From NCBI RefSeq assembly GCF_964340395.1, contig NC_135554.1:19698592-19762591 (forward strand): a stretch of 64,000 bases of DNA, read 5' to 3'. The DNA is from Glandiceps talaboti. Lineage: Eukaryota; Hemichordata; Enteropneusta; Spengelidae. The notes under the pieces are model-generated. The model did not search any database. It was not told where the DNA came from and was given only the letters and a program-made list of their open reading frames with translations. This document shows, one piece after another, positions 48,030 through 58,744 of the stretch (position 1 is its first letter; each line of letters starts with the position of its first letter). The position numbers were made by a program, and so were the translations under genes.

Positions 48030-48395
48030 TTAAATCTAACTTCGCATTATGGTTTTGGTATGGTCCCACCGCTGCCACCGGTTCGAAATCCTACTGCTAA
48101 CACGTCCCACCACTGACACCATTGTAAAGTAATATAATAACATATCAGTGAAATCATAGCCGCTAGACGACGTAGCGAATTAACTGTTACTTGTGGTGTG
48201 ACGAGACGAGCGGGTCTTACAATTGTAAAAGGGGAACAGCGTGGCAAGATATTGGGGATAATGTGGTGGATTGGAGATGTTGACTTATTAGGTCCTGAGG
48301 TTTGTCAGTTGTGCACTCATCTATTCTGTGGCCTTCTGGTCAGCCAATTAGATCCAAATACTAAGTTACAGGCATTGATTTAATACAAACACAAA
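48030..48395 (-). mobile_element. Possible LTR relic with a tRNA-Leu-type primer site
   Basis: On the minus strand the sequence 'tactttaca' is followed within 1 bp by 'tggtgtcagtggtggga' (about 48107-48123). This resembles the tRNA-Leu primer-binding sites ('TGGTGTCAG.AGTGGGA') placed directly after the 5' LTR of many Gypsy-type elements. If correct, the LTR would be the plus-strand segment from about 48126 to 48220-48395. No second LTR, gag or pol sequence is visible, and a tRNA-like B box ('ggttcgaaatcc') in the same stretch could instead point to a SINE. Tentative. Confidence 0.28.
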
Positions 48396-48661
48396 CTCGC
48401 TGGCCTTTTAAAATTATCAATATCGAACCCAGGACTTGCAGACTACTACGCCATATCATGTGAGGTCACCAGTATTTTCCGGCTGAATGAAGAAAAAATA
48501 TTGGAAAATAACATAATTATACCAGCGTCAGTAATATCAGTGAAAATCGGGGAAAACAATGGCAATTTTTAACGTTTTGATTCACATTTCGAAGATAAGC
48601 AAAACCAGTGACGTAGACGCGCGCTGTAATGAGGAAGAACGACCAGAGTATATGTTCCATG

Positions 48662-48718
48662 TTTTTTTTTTTTTTTTTTTTGTTTTTTTTTTTTTTTTTT
48701 TGGGGGGGGGGGGGGGTT
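48662..48718. repeat. Long T run followed by long G run
   Basis: Two T runs of about 20 separated by a single G are followed by about 16 G. The minus frames of 75-91 codons here are poly-K/poly-P artefacts. Length in the assembly may be unreliable. Confidence 0.95.
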
Positions 48719-49267
48719 GAAACTGGCTCATGCTTGGTATACAAGACCGTACTATGACAGTGACAGTGTAGATGAACATTGTCAAGTCGGTAATAATCAC
48801 TGAGAAATATAGGCGCCTATAAACTACATAAACTAACCAGTAGCACGGACTCCCCAATAAATATCAAGGAGTCTACCTGTCTTTTACAGGTATATATTTT
48901 ATCGTACTTACAGCTGCGTCTACCTGTCCTTTAGACAGGAGCTTATATTTCTTATACAACTTATAAGAACACGTGTTCATCTACACAATATGCATGTGAA
49001 TACTAATATCGCTATCAAACTATTTTTTCCAATATATTTTAAAGTAGAAAACAGGGTACAAATGTGGTCCCATACTACTCTTGCATGTTTACGTAGTTGA
49101 CAGTAATATTATTATAACAGGAAGGTTTACATCAAGTTTCATGACATGCAAGCCTACTCAACCTTCTGAGAGTCTTAACACGATTAACACCACCAGCAGC
49201 CACTAAAACGGAAATTTCTATATGACGTGTTTTAAGTTAATCGGATTATAAATCTTACACGTTCACA

Positions 49268-49281
49268 CCACTAGAGGGCGT
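49268..49281 (+). promoter_or_regulatory. CTCF-like binding site
   Basis: The 14-mer CCACTAGAGGGCGT matches the core of the CTCF consensus (CCASYAGRKGGCRS) at 13 of 14 positions. CTCF is present across bilaterian animals. It sits at the left edge of a CpG-richer segment. A 14-bp match alone can occur by chance. Confidence 0.45.
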
Positions 49282-49299
49282 AAAGCTTAATAGCGCGTA

Positions 49300-49640
49300 A
49301 CATTCAAATTAATTATTCGGGAGTTGTTGGACGTCCGAAGTGGTTGACGTGTGTACTTTATCTGCCGGTTTCAGAGCTCTCTAGCAAGACTTCCCAGAGG
49401 GTGGGCAGGACTGCGCAGGTAAGACAACATGATTTCATTAAAATTGGAGCAATTTTATGGATGAAAGACGTAATATGTCGTTTCTTTTTCTAACACGAGT
49501 TTCAGAAGCTTAGGAATGCCATTTTTCTGCGCAAAATCACCAGAATTTATAGGAAGCGAAACGTTTGTCAGTACTTTCAGGTCGAGACGGCGTCCGCCTG
49601 AAGTAGATTACAAACCAGTCCGTGTATAGTGCCTTAATAG
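49300..49640 (+). promoter_or_regulatory. Candidate promoter and non-coding first exon
   Basis: This segment is unusually rich in CG and mixed sequence for the window (for example 'ggacgtccgaagtgg', 'gagacggcgtccgcc'). It contains a strong splice-donor sequence, CGCAG|GTAAGAC, with the exon end at 49418. A first exon of about 100 bp ending there would be non-coding. No downstream coding exon can be joined to it with confidence. This is a weak hypothesis based on composition and one splice site. Confidence 0.25.
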
Positions 49641-50224
49641 AATCTACAGCCGACATTGAAACACATAGAAGAGATCTGACATTCGCTTACAGATTGTGTT
49701 GCATGCATGGCACAAGTAGTGTATTTTTTTGCAGTAACTGTTGTAAAAAAAAAACTTGCCGTACTTGAAATTGGAATTTGCGCGAAAAAAGTACTGAACA
49801 CTTAACTGGTGCTCAAGTAGTATAGTATTGCTGAGCGATCACGAGACGGCCATAGCGGGGAAAGGCCAGGTTGTGGTTACAGTGGCAGCCGCAGTAATTT
49901 ACCGATTGTCAAAAGGGTTTTGGATCTGTTTCCTCGTTTTTCAGAGACACTGCTTATATGCAAATACACATGTATAGTTGCCTTTGATCCTTCATTAACA
50001 TATTCATATATATTCCCAAATGAAATCAGCTTCAGGCTGCCATGGTAATCTGATCTACACTTTTTATAGTATCCCAGTCACCCAAGTATCAATCAAATGG
50101 TTGGAGACAAGATAAAATAAAAATGCGATTTTTTTTCTTACTGTCAAGATAAGTCTTTCAAACCGGGAATTGAACTAAACAGGAATTTAATGAGTAGATA
50201 AGGCGTTCACAATTCATATATTTT

Positions 50225-50585
50225 ATTTTGATAGCAATGGTTGTCTAAATCTAATTTGAATATTGTGACGTCATTATCATAGTTTGTTGATAAAGATTAA
50301 TGTCAAATCAATTGTCAATGTGATATCATTATCAGTTTGCTAATAAATAATGGTTGTCTAATTTAATATTGTGTAGATTAAAATTTGCTTCTAAATATCT
50401 AATCTAATTTGAACATTATGACATCATTGTCATAGTTTGCTGATAAAAATGGTTGTCTAATGTAATTCGAAAATATCGTGCCGTCAATAGCATGGTTTGC
50501 TGACAAAGCTGGTTGCCTAATCTAATTTGAATATTGTGACGTCATTATTATACTTTTCTGATAAAGATGATTGTCTGATCAAATT
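50225..50585. repeat. S11 tandem repeat, unit about 60 bp
   Basis: About six diverged copies of 'atggttgtctaatctaattt' with 'gaatattgtgacgtcattat' and 'catagtttgctgataaag'. Two copies keep the full palindromic GTGACGTCAT word (50265-50274 and 50536-50545), which is a CREB/ATF-type site; others have decayed versions. Confidence 0.8.
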
Positions 50586-51975
50586 AGTAACGTAAACTAA
50601 CTAATTTACATAACGTGTAGCTTATAAATTCTTAATTCGTTCAAATCTGTTCGTCAGTATCCGGGGATTTGAGTACTATCAAACAGATTATCTGTCATCC
50701 ATTCATCTATACATGCAACGAAGTTATTAGGAATTTTGTCTTTTGTCTGTGTTTATTGTATATCGCCAGAGACATTGAGTCTGAATCCATGACAGCAGAA
50801 GTATCTTCAACGAATATCGGGCAGTTTAAATGGCAATGTACGAAACCAGTCTCAAGGAAGACATAGCAGGGGCAAATACAATATTTGTTTCTTCCCTTTT
50901 TCTTAATCCTGAGTTCCGAGCCACCTCTTGTAATGTAATACTTCCCATGCGTACGTGTGTCGTGATTTCCTTAGGGTATGTCTTAGGAAATTATCTTCTC
51001 GCGGTCATTATATTTTAATCTTTCTTCATCAGTTTTCAATTTATTTTTGTGTGAACACCACGCGTTGGTACATTGAAAAACAAATGGTCTCATGTCTGCA
51101 TGGACATGTTTTCCTGTATTGTAATTGATAAGGTGCATAAAAGTGGAAAAGAAAAATACTACGCTAGAGATCAAAGTAATTCCCTTTCTAGCGAAACTCG
51201 CGAAATAGAAAGTTATGGTGTACAGAAAATCATGGTGCGCTCACAATTTCTTTCAGGTCTAAAAGGTATGAAGGGGTTGTATGCCAGGTTTTCTCTGAAT
51301 AAACGTGATGGTTTAAAACAAATATATGAACAGTTATATTCGTGTGTGACGGTTTTATGTGTGTGTTGCATTTGCAGGATTCGTTACTGTTAATGTTGCC
51401 TATCGGAAGCTGCTCATATTGAATCGATTTTATTTAGTCTATAATCAGGTCGTGGTGTCTGGGATCATGCCATGTTCCTTCAGGAGCATCGAATGTTTCT
51501 TGAGATATTCTGAGGGCATTTCCTGTGGAAGGTCGCTCGACGGACAGTGCTTTTGAAAATATTGTGAATTAATATTTTAAAACAAAACAAAACAGGAGAA
51601 CGACTGGACTTGCTATTCATTATATATTTATGTGCAACATTTATAAGATACATCGACCATTCACATTTTTTTCAATTGGCAATTAATGGGTTGCCCTGCT
51701 CTTGCAGTCGGAGAAAGTCGAGAGGAGGAAGTCGGCTTAAGCTTGATTCTGCAATTACCCTAGCCTCATATGTTAGAATCAAATTGAGACTTACTCCGTC
51801 TGCAGGGATTACCAATTCCTGAACTCCAGAAGGACCTACCTGACATAACTGGACGAATCTTTACACATACGCATATGTTCGTCCTTTTAACTTTATACCT
51901 TCGGCAGAATACGACTGTCGTGTGTCTATTTCTATAGTGAAAATTATTAAATGTTGTGCATGGGAAAGTTTGGAA
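50586..51975. other. Unique segment with a possible exon
   Basis: A polypyrimidine tract and acceptor ('ttgccctgctcttgcag', ending at about 51707) is followed by about 130 bp with mixed composition. A second acceptor-like site ('ctccgtctgcag', ending at about 51805) precedes a short frame ending in 'LPIPELQKDLPDITG'. Frames 50669-50866, 50830-51018, 51073-51393 and 51610-51822 lie around these sites. No domain is recognisable and no exon chain can be assembled, so a gene is possible but unproved. Confidence 0.25.
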
Positions 51976-51980
51976 TATTA

Positions 51981-52314
51981 AAGTGGCCATATCGATGCGG
52001 ACTGGGAATTTATTTTGGATTTTTAACAATTTTATCATGGGTTCCTACTTGAAAAAATCAATGTGAAACAACATATGCCAAGTCCTTGTTTGTAACTGAA
52101 CACATTGCAAAAGATGAATAAATGCGTAAAGATAGTTGTTACTGTAAGTACAATAATAAACATTGTGTACATTTTTTTTAATCTTTTTGCAATCTAATGA
52201 CTTACAAGCATAGGCTTGGTCAATGTTGTTTCACATTGATTTTTTAATATTGTTTTATAGGTATAAATTAAAAATCCAAAATAAATACTCAATCCTCATC
52301 CATATGGCCACTTG
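51981..52314. mobile_element. H5 fold-back element, complete copy
   Basis: The left arm starts 'aagtggccatatcgatgcgg' and the right arm, inverted, starts 'caagtggccatatggatgag'. Both arms keep 'tttattttggatttttaa', 'aaaatcaatgtgaaacaaca' and 'ccaag'. The pairing arms are about 105-110 bp, and the centre ('attgcaaaagatg ... aatctttttgcaat') is itself partly palindromic, so nearly the whole 334 bp can fold. No protein is encoded. Single arms are scattered at six other positions in the window. The minus frame 51766-52038 overlaps the left arm and is not a gene. Confidence 0.85.
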
Positions 52315-52376
52315 AACTCAAAATACCTTACTACGTAATGTATCAAAGTTATCTTCAACTTCATGGCATCTCCCGA

Positions 52377-52760
52377 GGCCTAAAAAAATTGTTTGGTTCC
52401 GGCTACCTAGTTTTTCACTGCCGACCCCAGCTTTTTCTTACGTATTCAAGAAAAAATAATAAAAATAATAAAATCGAGAAAATTATGAAGTCTTGTGAGA
52501 AATAGTGGATGTGGAAATTGACATCAACTTAAAAAGACAATATAAAACTGTTCTTCCAATCTGTAATGGATGTATAGTACTTCTGATGGGAAGAGACCAA
52601 AAACACATAGACCATAAGCTTATGGAAAACAACGGAAAACATAACTACCTGAGTTAGACACTCAAATATGAAACAAAAAAATAATAACAACAAATTAACA
52701 AATCTACCTACCCAACCTATCTAAAATTGAGCGTAATCGGAACCACACAATTTCTGTTTG
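52377..52760 (-). mobile_element. H2 MITE, copy 4, inverted
   Basis: On the plus strand it opens GGCCTAAAAAAATTGTTTGG with 'ttccggctacct', contains the inverted 'ccaatctgtaatgg' and 'catagaccataag', and closes 'attgagcgtaatcggaacca' with 'cacaatttctg'. It lies only 62 bp from the H5 element. Confidence 0.8.
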
Positions 52761-52769
52761 CAAAGGTGT

Positions 52770-53530
52770 TATCACAAATTTAGATACAACTTGAAATTCA
52801 TGTAATGGAACTCGATTGCAACATACTGTTTAAACTTATCTTAAAACACCGTCTGACTAATTATACACACTATAACTTTATTACCGGAGTCACTTTCGAT
52901 GCATGTGTCCCCTGACTCCCTATTGCGGCAATAAGGCTACTAAACATCCGTGTGTTACCGATAACGACCGACCAAACATCCGACCCTAAACATTTATAAA
53001 ACATTTATAACAAAAAGACAAGAATTTCTTTATGTTCTTGACCTTTCATGTATGTCTGTTTTCAACACCTTTTCAAACCTTGGATTTCATATGTATTTAT
53101 TATTATTGATGTTCTCACAGTTGCGCATTTGATAATGCGCTGTTATTGAAAAGGTAGTCGAAACTTTTGAACACCCTTTTGAGTCATGTTTTGTTCAGAT
53201 CTAGACCGTCCACTGAGTTTTCATGTTTCTGTAACACTCTCACTGTTGAGTCCCCCACTTACACCTCTTTTCAAGTACAGCAACTCTAGCTTTACTTTGT
53301 ATATCTTACTGTTGTTCTAACATTTACAGACGTGATAACCCTCCAGATAACACTCGTTACGAAGGCTATTCAGAACTTTTGGAAACCCTGATGATGAAAT
53401 TATCCAATTTAATTCCGATCCATGTTTGTCTAACACGCTAACTGTTCCTTTCCCTGCTCACACTTATGTCTCTTTTCACACCGTTATTTTGTTGCATGTC
53501 TTTGCCATTGAACTGCTTCTGTTGAGAGTG
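52770..53530. other. Gene-free stretch
   Basis: No gene is recognisable. No array or element boundaries are seen. Confidence 0.4.
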
Positions 53531-53537
53531 TATATGT

Positions 53538-53810
<273 letters not shown>

Positions 53811-54095
53811 GGGGGGGCGCAATGGGGTATGATTTTACCGAAATCTAATGACTGAGTTGAACGATTAAATATTTGGTATATGATCCCACGGTAGCTTATG
53901 ATAGAGGAGAAACTGATATACATCAGTATACAATAGAAGTCAGCTGACTTGAAATTAATAATCCTCTAGCGCTGCTAAATGAAAATATCACTAGAAACAT
54001 TGCTACATTCTGTCGCCCCCCAAGTTTGACTGACACTGCTACATTTCATTTACGTGAGCTACCATTATCTTAGCAGATCACACATAAACTGACAT

Positions 54096-54262
54096 TCACA
54101 CACACACACACACACACACACGCACGCACGCACGCACGCACACATACCACCTCGCACTCACACCACACAACACAACACAACACAACACAACACGACACGA
54201 CACGACACGACACGACACGACACGACAAGACAAGACAAGACAAGACAAGACAAGACAAGACA
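54096..54262. repeat. Graded compound microsatellite (CA)n (CGCA)n (CACAA)n (CACGA)n (CAAGA)n
   Basis: After (CA)n and (CGCA)n come three adjoining pentamer blocks: CACAA x5 (54166-54190), CACGA x7 (54191-54225) and CAAGA x7 (54226-54260). One base change turns the first into the second; two changes turn the second into the third and one turns the first into the third. The minus frame 54070-54273 is a repeat artefact. Confidence 0.97.
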
Positions 54263-54264
54263 AT

Positions 54265-56095
54265 AAGGACCATGAGAATTTAGATACCAGAGAGACGTTT
54301 GCATCACAAGATTACGAACTTTAAACACATAAAGCAAGAATACTTTAGCTGACTAACGCTCTATAGCCGTTGCTTTCCCGGTTTACACTTCCACCTAGTC
54401 GAGAGGTAGATCTCCCGATTCAAAGCCACGTCTACCAGCAGACTAACTTTCATCTCTTTTTCACACCTTTATTTTGAGGTAGAGCTTTTGACATCCTATA
54501 TTCCTTTCTTCCTTGACTGTGGCATATCTTACTGCTGGTTTCACGTACATTTGCTTACCTGGTGATAAGAGTGACCAAAATCATGAAGGATCGTCAGTCG
54601 AACTTTATATGTTTAATACATGTCGCCCCTTGTATGAATGGTTGCGCCCAGAATACATTGCGACAAAGTGGCGTCTGAGATCATTTAGAAAGTAAAAATA
54701 TTTCAGCTTTAGTTCCATTATACTTATCCAAACAAGTTTTGTTGCTTATCTCAAACAGATTGTCTTTATCCTGTTATAAAATTTTTGACGTGATTATTTG
54801 AAATGGAAAACGTTTGAACCGAAGCAACAACGCTCATTGATTTAAAGCAACAGAAGATGCAAAGCAACCGCACCACACACTCGAAATGCATATTGGATAA
54901 ATTCCAAATTCTTTCATGTGAAGTAGTGATTGACGGAATGCATTAAATTTATACCCAATTACTGCTATTTGCGCCTCGGGTTTGCTGAGATAAGGTGTTC
55001 TATAAACCTTCTTTATTATTATTACAACAAAAGTGTTAGCTATCTTCAATGAGCAATCAGAAAGATGCAAAATTGGTTCTTCGTAAATTAATCTACCCTT
55101 CTATATATATCTCAGCATTCAGACGATTCCTAAAAGTCTGAACTCGACTACTATACGAGGTTTTCATGAAATACCAAACTCGAAAACAAAGCTTGTATTT
55201 ACTCTATATCTTGAAGTTTATACTCACAAAGCACTTTAATTTGTGCTGCTCTGGAAGAGTTTACAGTTGCCATATATCTCACTTGACTAAGTGAGTTATC
55301 GGTAAGTATTGTTGTTACTAATATGTTCGTAAATATTTGAGGGAACACTCTTGCTTTTAAAACACAGAAAGTAAAATGAATTTCAAACGTTTCTGTTGTG
55401 GGTACACCATGCGCAAGCCAAATTGTATGCGTTCGAACAGAAAATACGGGATTTATTTTCAGTTCGTCTACGTCACTTCTACGTCATAACAACTTACTTG
55501 CGTCCAACGATTGGTTCTGTAGGGCTCGGAACACGAGTCGAAACGGTCAAAGTCGTCCAACATTTTCTCTATTTTTTATCTTTATAGTCAGACCTATTAT
55601 TGTAAGTATGTTTGGTTTTGAAAGTCGAATCTAAGTACAAAAATACTGACAACTATACTGAAGTATTTTGATAAGAAACGTCCCCAGTCTGTTGGCAATA
55701 TATCTATCCTTAGTACCAAACAATGTATTGAATAGCTCAATATTTATTAATCTAGTCATGGTTTCATTGCATATGATATCGCTCATCAAAATATTGAAGT
55801 ACATTATTTATTTATTGATTTATTTTTACATTCAATCAAAGCACGGATTTCACTGCCAACAGACTGGTTTGTGTACATGATATAGCAAAATCGTTACTCC
55901 GGGGGTGTGCCATTATATCTTAATCTGAAGTTGGTGATACTAATCCTTTGATTAATATTATGTACTAATTTCTAGATAAAATCATAGGCCAGCTTAAATC
56001 TGTTGTATGTACGTAATTTCTTATTACCCAACTTTTGAAGCATGTGTAGCCAAAGTTTATTCAAGTAGATTTATTTTAGTTTTAGTTTTGAAATA
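54265..56095. other. Gene-free stretch containing one member of a repeat pair
   Basis: At about 55405-55570 the phrases 'gcgcaagccaaattgt', 'cgaacagaaaatacgg', 'cacgagtcgaaacggtc' and 'aaagtcgtccaacattttc' match, in the same order, a segment at about 59430-59580. The frames 54513-54695, 54834-55070, 55396-55634 and 55668-55880 have no recognised product. Confidence 0.5.
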
Positions 56096-56957
56096 CTTAA
56101 ATATAATGATTGTCATCATCAACTTCAGTTACATTTAATCATTTCTCAATGAAAGATGACCATGTATTAACTTTCATATTTCCGTCTGTGATGAAAGCAT
56201 GGTGTACTCTGGTTGACTCTTTGCCTTTAATTCTATTCCAAACTTTTAACATTTGTACCAAGATATTTAAAATAACTGGATAACTACCAAGTTCTGCTCT
56301 TTCTGCAATATTTTAATTCGTGACACGTTTCTTCACACCAAGTATTTGCTTGCAAAATTTGATATGTAGTTGTCCAAACTTGGATTAATCATTTAACAAT
56401 ATATGCATAGCTGTGATTTCATTCATTTTTTATTTATATATTTTGAAATTGAAGGCACTCCATATCTCAGAACCGTACATACCTATGGGTTAAACACAAC
56501 TTTTATTTCATTGTATTGCATTTTAAGGAGACACTGTAAAACCAATTAAATTTAAAGTTTGTTTTAGGATCGTTAGTGTACGCATTGCTTTTGTCACAAG
56601 ATTGTTAATTGTTAATTGTTAATGTCAAATTTCCACTAGAATGAAAAATTATTCCCAATATTTAATGTATGCTGTAAATATATCAAGGTAAAACTTCTCA
56701 TCAATCATTCTTCCCCGCTTGTTAAAAATTATTATCTTGGTTTTGCTTGTATGTACATTAAGTTTCCGTTACTCCCAGTAACAGTTAGGTCTGTTAAGAC
56801 TATTTTGAAGTCCAAAATATGAAATTTGAAATAATAACATTGTCATCTGCAAATAACTAAACAATTTATATTTACATTGGCCAAACTGACTGGATCTGAG
56901 TGACAGAAATTATCTGATAGATCAGATTGATAAAATATAAAAAAGATGAGAACATAA

Positions 56958-57027
56958 TGCCAAGAAAGGGAATTGTTTCTGTCAGCGCGCTAACCACTTA
57001 AATACCCCCGCGTTGGTCTTTGTGTGT

Positions 57028-57066
<39 letters not shown>

Positions 57067-57331
57067 TCCAGCCAGCCCATGCAGTCTGCAGATCCGTGGG
57101 GAAACACAAAAATAACCCTCCTACTAGACAATTACAGATCCAATCATGAACAAGCAAATGATGTCTGCCCACATACATGTACACACTTGCTCTAAAGTAC
57201 TAAATAAAAAGAACAGTAACTGCCATAAATAGTAGACTGAGTGACAGGTTTGTTGAGTATTTTAAAACAAATAGCGTCGTCGCATCATTTTAGAGAAACT
57301 GTCCTGACCAGAAACAGTCCTTTTTTTGGCT
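56958..57331 (-). mobile_element. H1 MITE, copy 2, inserted in the LINE reverse transcriptase
   Basis: This 374-bp element has termini TGCCAAGAAAGGG and, inverted, AGCCAAAAAAAGG, flanked on both sides by TAA (56955-56957 and 57332-57334). It matches the copy at 1454-1775 through the interior. It lies exactly between the LINE codons for 'CNLS' and those for 'FYQSDLSD', so it interrupts the reverse transcriptase. Most of the extra length over copy 1 is a (GT)n microsatellite (57018-57062) at the place where copy 1 has only a short 'acaaacacacacaaaa'. The frames 56990-57184 and 57013-57195 are artefacts. Confidence 0.87.
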
Positions 57332-58144
57332 TAAGTTACACTCATGTTTAACAATTCCACCAGTTGATAAGAAAGATTCAGTGCAGACTTGGTTTGTGTT
57401 TACCATATTTAGTCATATGCATAGATTTTATTTTACGTGGTGGGATTTTCCAGTAATCTCTGCCTTCAACAATTTACAATAAGTCTTTTCTGCAAACTAT
57501 CAAATGCTTTACGGAGATTAACAAAGCAGGCATAAAGTTAAAGATAGGATAATGTTCCAGCTATAATTAATATACTTATTTTTCAATTATGATTTAAGAA
57601 TGAATGTATCACCAGTTGTGGGTCTAAATCCAAACTGAGATTACTGAAATATTGATATCATCAAGGTGGTTTTGCAGTCATGGAGAATAGATATTAATAT
57701 TTTCGAGAGGCAACTTGACAGGGATATTCCTCTGTTATTATTTGTATCAGCAATATCTCCTGACTTAAAAAAGTGGCACAAGTAACTAGTATTCCAAAGT
57801 ATTGGAAAATTACAACTTGATAACATTTGATTGAAAACTTTCACAATACATTAATAATGATGTAGACGTGTATCACTTAATGATTTCATTAATTATCATG
57901 TCAGGGCCTGGCGATTTTCCAAGGTTAATTTCCTTGATGGCACCAATAATTTCTTGAGAACGGATTTCCCTTGTCAAGATCAAGAGTACAATTGAAACTG
58001 ATCATTTTAAGGTAATTTGTTTACTTCGTCACCAGTCTCTGAACTGCAGTCCACAATATTATATAATGATGGAAGATGTTTAATTAAATCAACAGAAGAA
58101 ATTGACGATGGTTGATAAAGACTACTTAAATTTGAATTTCTTTA

Positions 58145-58400
58145 ATTGTTTAATAGACTTGGCCCTACATTATGGAACGATCTTCCTTTCGATCTCCGTC
58201 ACTCCAAGTCTCTTACATCCTTCCACCGTTCTCTCATGACATATCTCTTTCAACATTAATCTCAGCCTACTCAAATTGCCTAGTATCCAGTGTCTGTGAA
58301 TCCACTTTTCCTCTTACTATACAGTAATTTTTTTTCCATTTACTTATGTGCCTCGAGCTCTGCTTACAGAGATTAGGCGCCCAAAACCCTGTAGGATTAT
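58145..58400 (+). mobile_element. 5'-truncated L2/CR1-like LINE end inserted in the minus-strand LINE
   Basis: The plus strand encodes 'RLGPTLWNDLPFDLRHSKSL' and continues to a stop (58155-58259). This matches the typical C-terminus 'GP.LWN.LP..LR...SL..F...LK..LF' of L2, CR1 and related LINEs. About 140 bp of 3' UTR follow, ending 'tacagagattaggcgc', a phrase typical of L2-type tails. The minus-strand LINE linker resumes immediately after with 'ccaaaaccctg'. This 3' end could belong to the LINE type that mobilised the SINE at 3.7 kb; that link is an inference. Confidence 0.78.
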
Positions 58401-58744
58401 TAGTCTTCATATGAATTAATCTTTGAAGTAAATTGTTCTTAAACTGATTTTTCTTACAAGGTTTCTTCATTTTCTGTGAAGGCGCATTCTGTGTGTTTTC
58501 AAAACTGGATGAAATGGGAACTTGGTTTCTCCTTTTGAAATCTCTTTTAGATAGATTTCTCCTACTTCCAAGTCATTATCGATCCACTTTAGTTTTGTTT
58601 TTCCTGTATAATTATTTCTGGTTTTCTTGATCTTGACTTTGACAATTCAAATTTTTGAGCGTTGTCTGCAACTGACTGGACGATATCCAGTTTTGTATTT
58701 ACATTCCATGTTTCACACAAGTCTCCGGGGCTGGATGTAGATGT

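Larger units (their letters stand above)
56110..58740 (-). pseudogene. Degenerate non-LTR retrotransposon, reverse transcriptase region
   Basis: Read on the minus strand, this is the second ORF of a LINE broken by stops and frameshifts. In order: a basic linker ending 'MKTNNPTGFW' (about 58412-58383); 'AIKEINLGKSPGPD' of the first reverse-transcriptase motif (about 57941-57901); 'FKSGDIADTNNNRGISLSSC' within the best open frame (57641-57844); 'LRKAFDSL' (about 57510); 'HECNLS' before an H1 insertion; 'LFADD', the catalytic FADD/YADD box (about 56856-56842); 'KTKIIIFNKRGR'; 'YGSEIWSAF' (about 56480); and a C-terminal part near 56250-56150. The N-terminal endonuclease was not found. The element contains two later insertions. 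The clade is not assigned. It cannot make an active protein. Confidence 0.88.
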
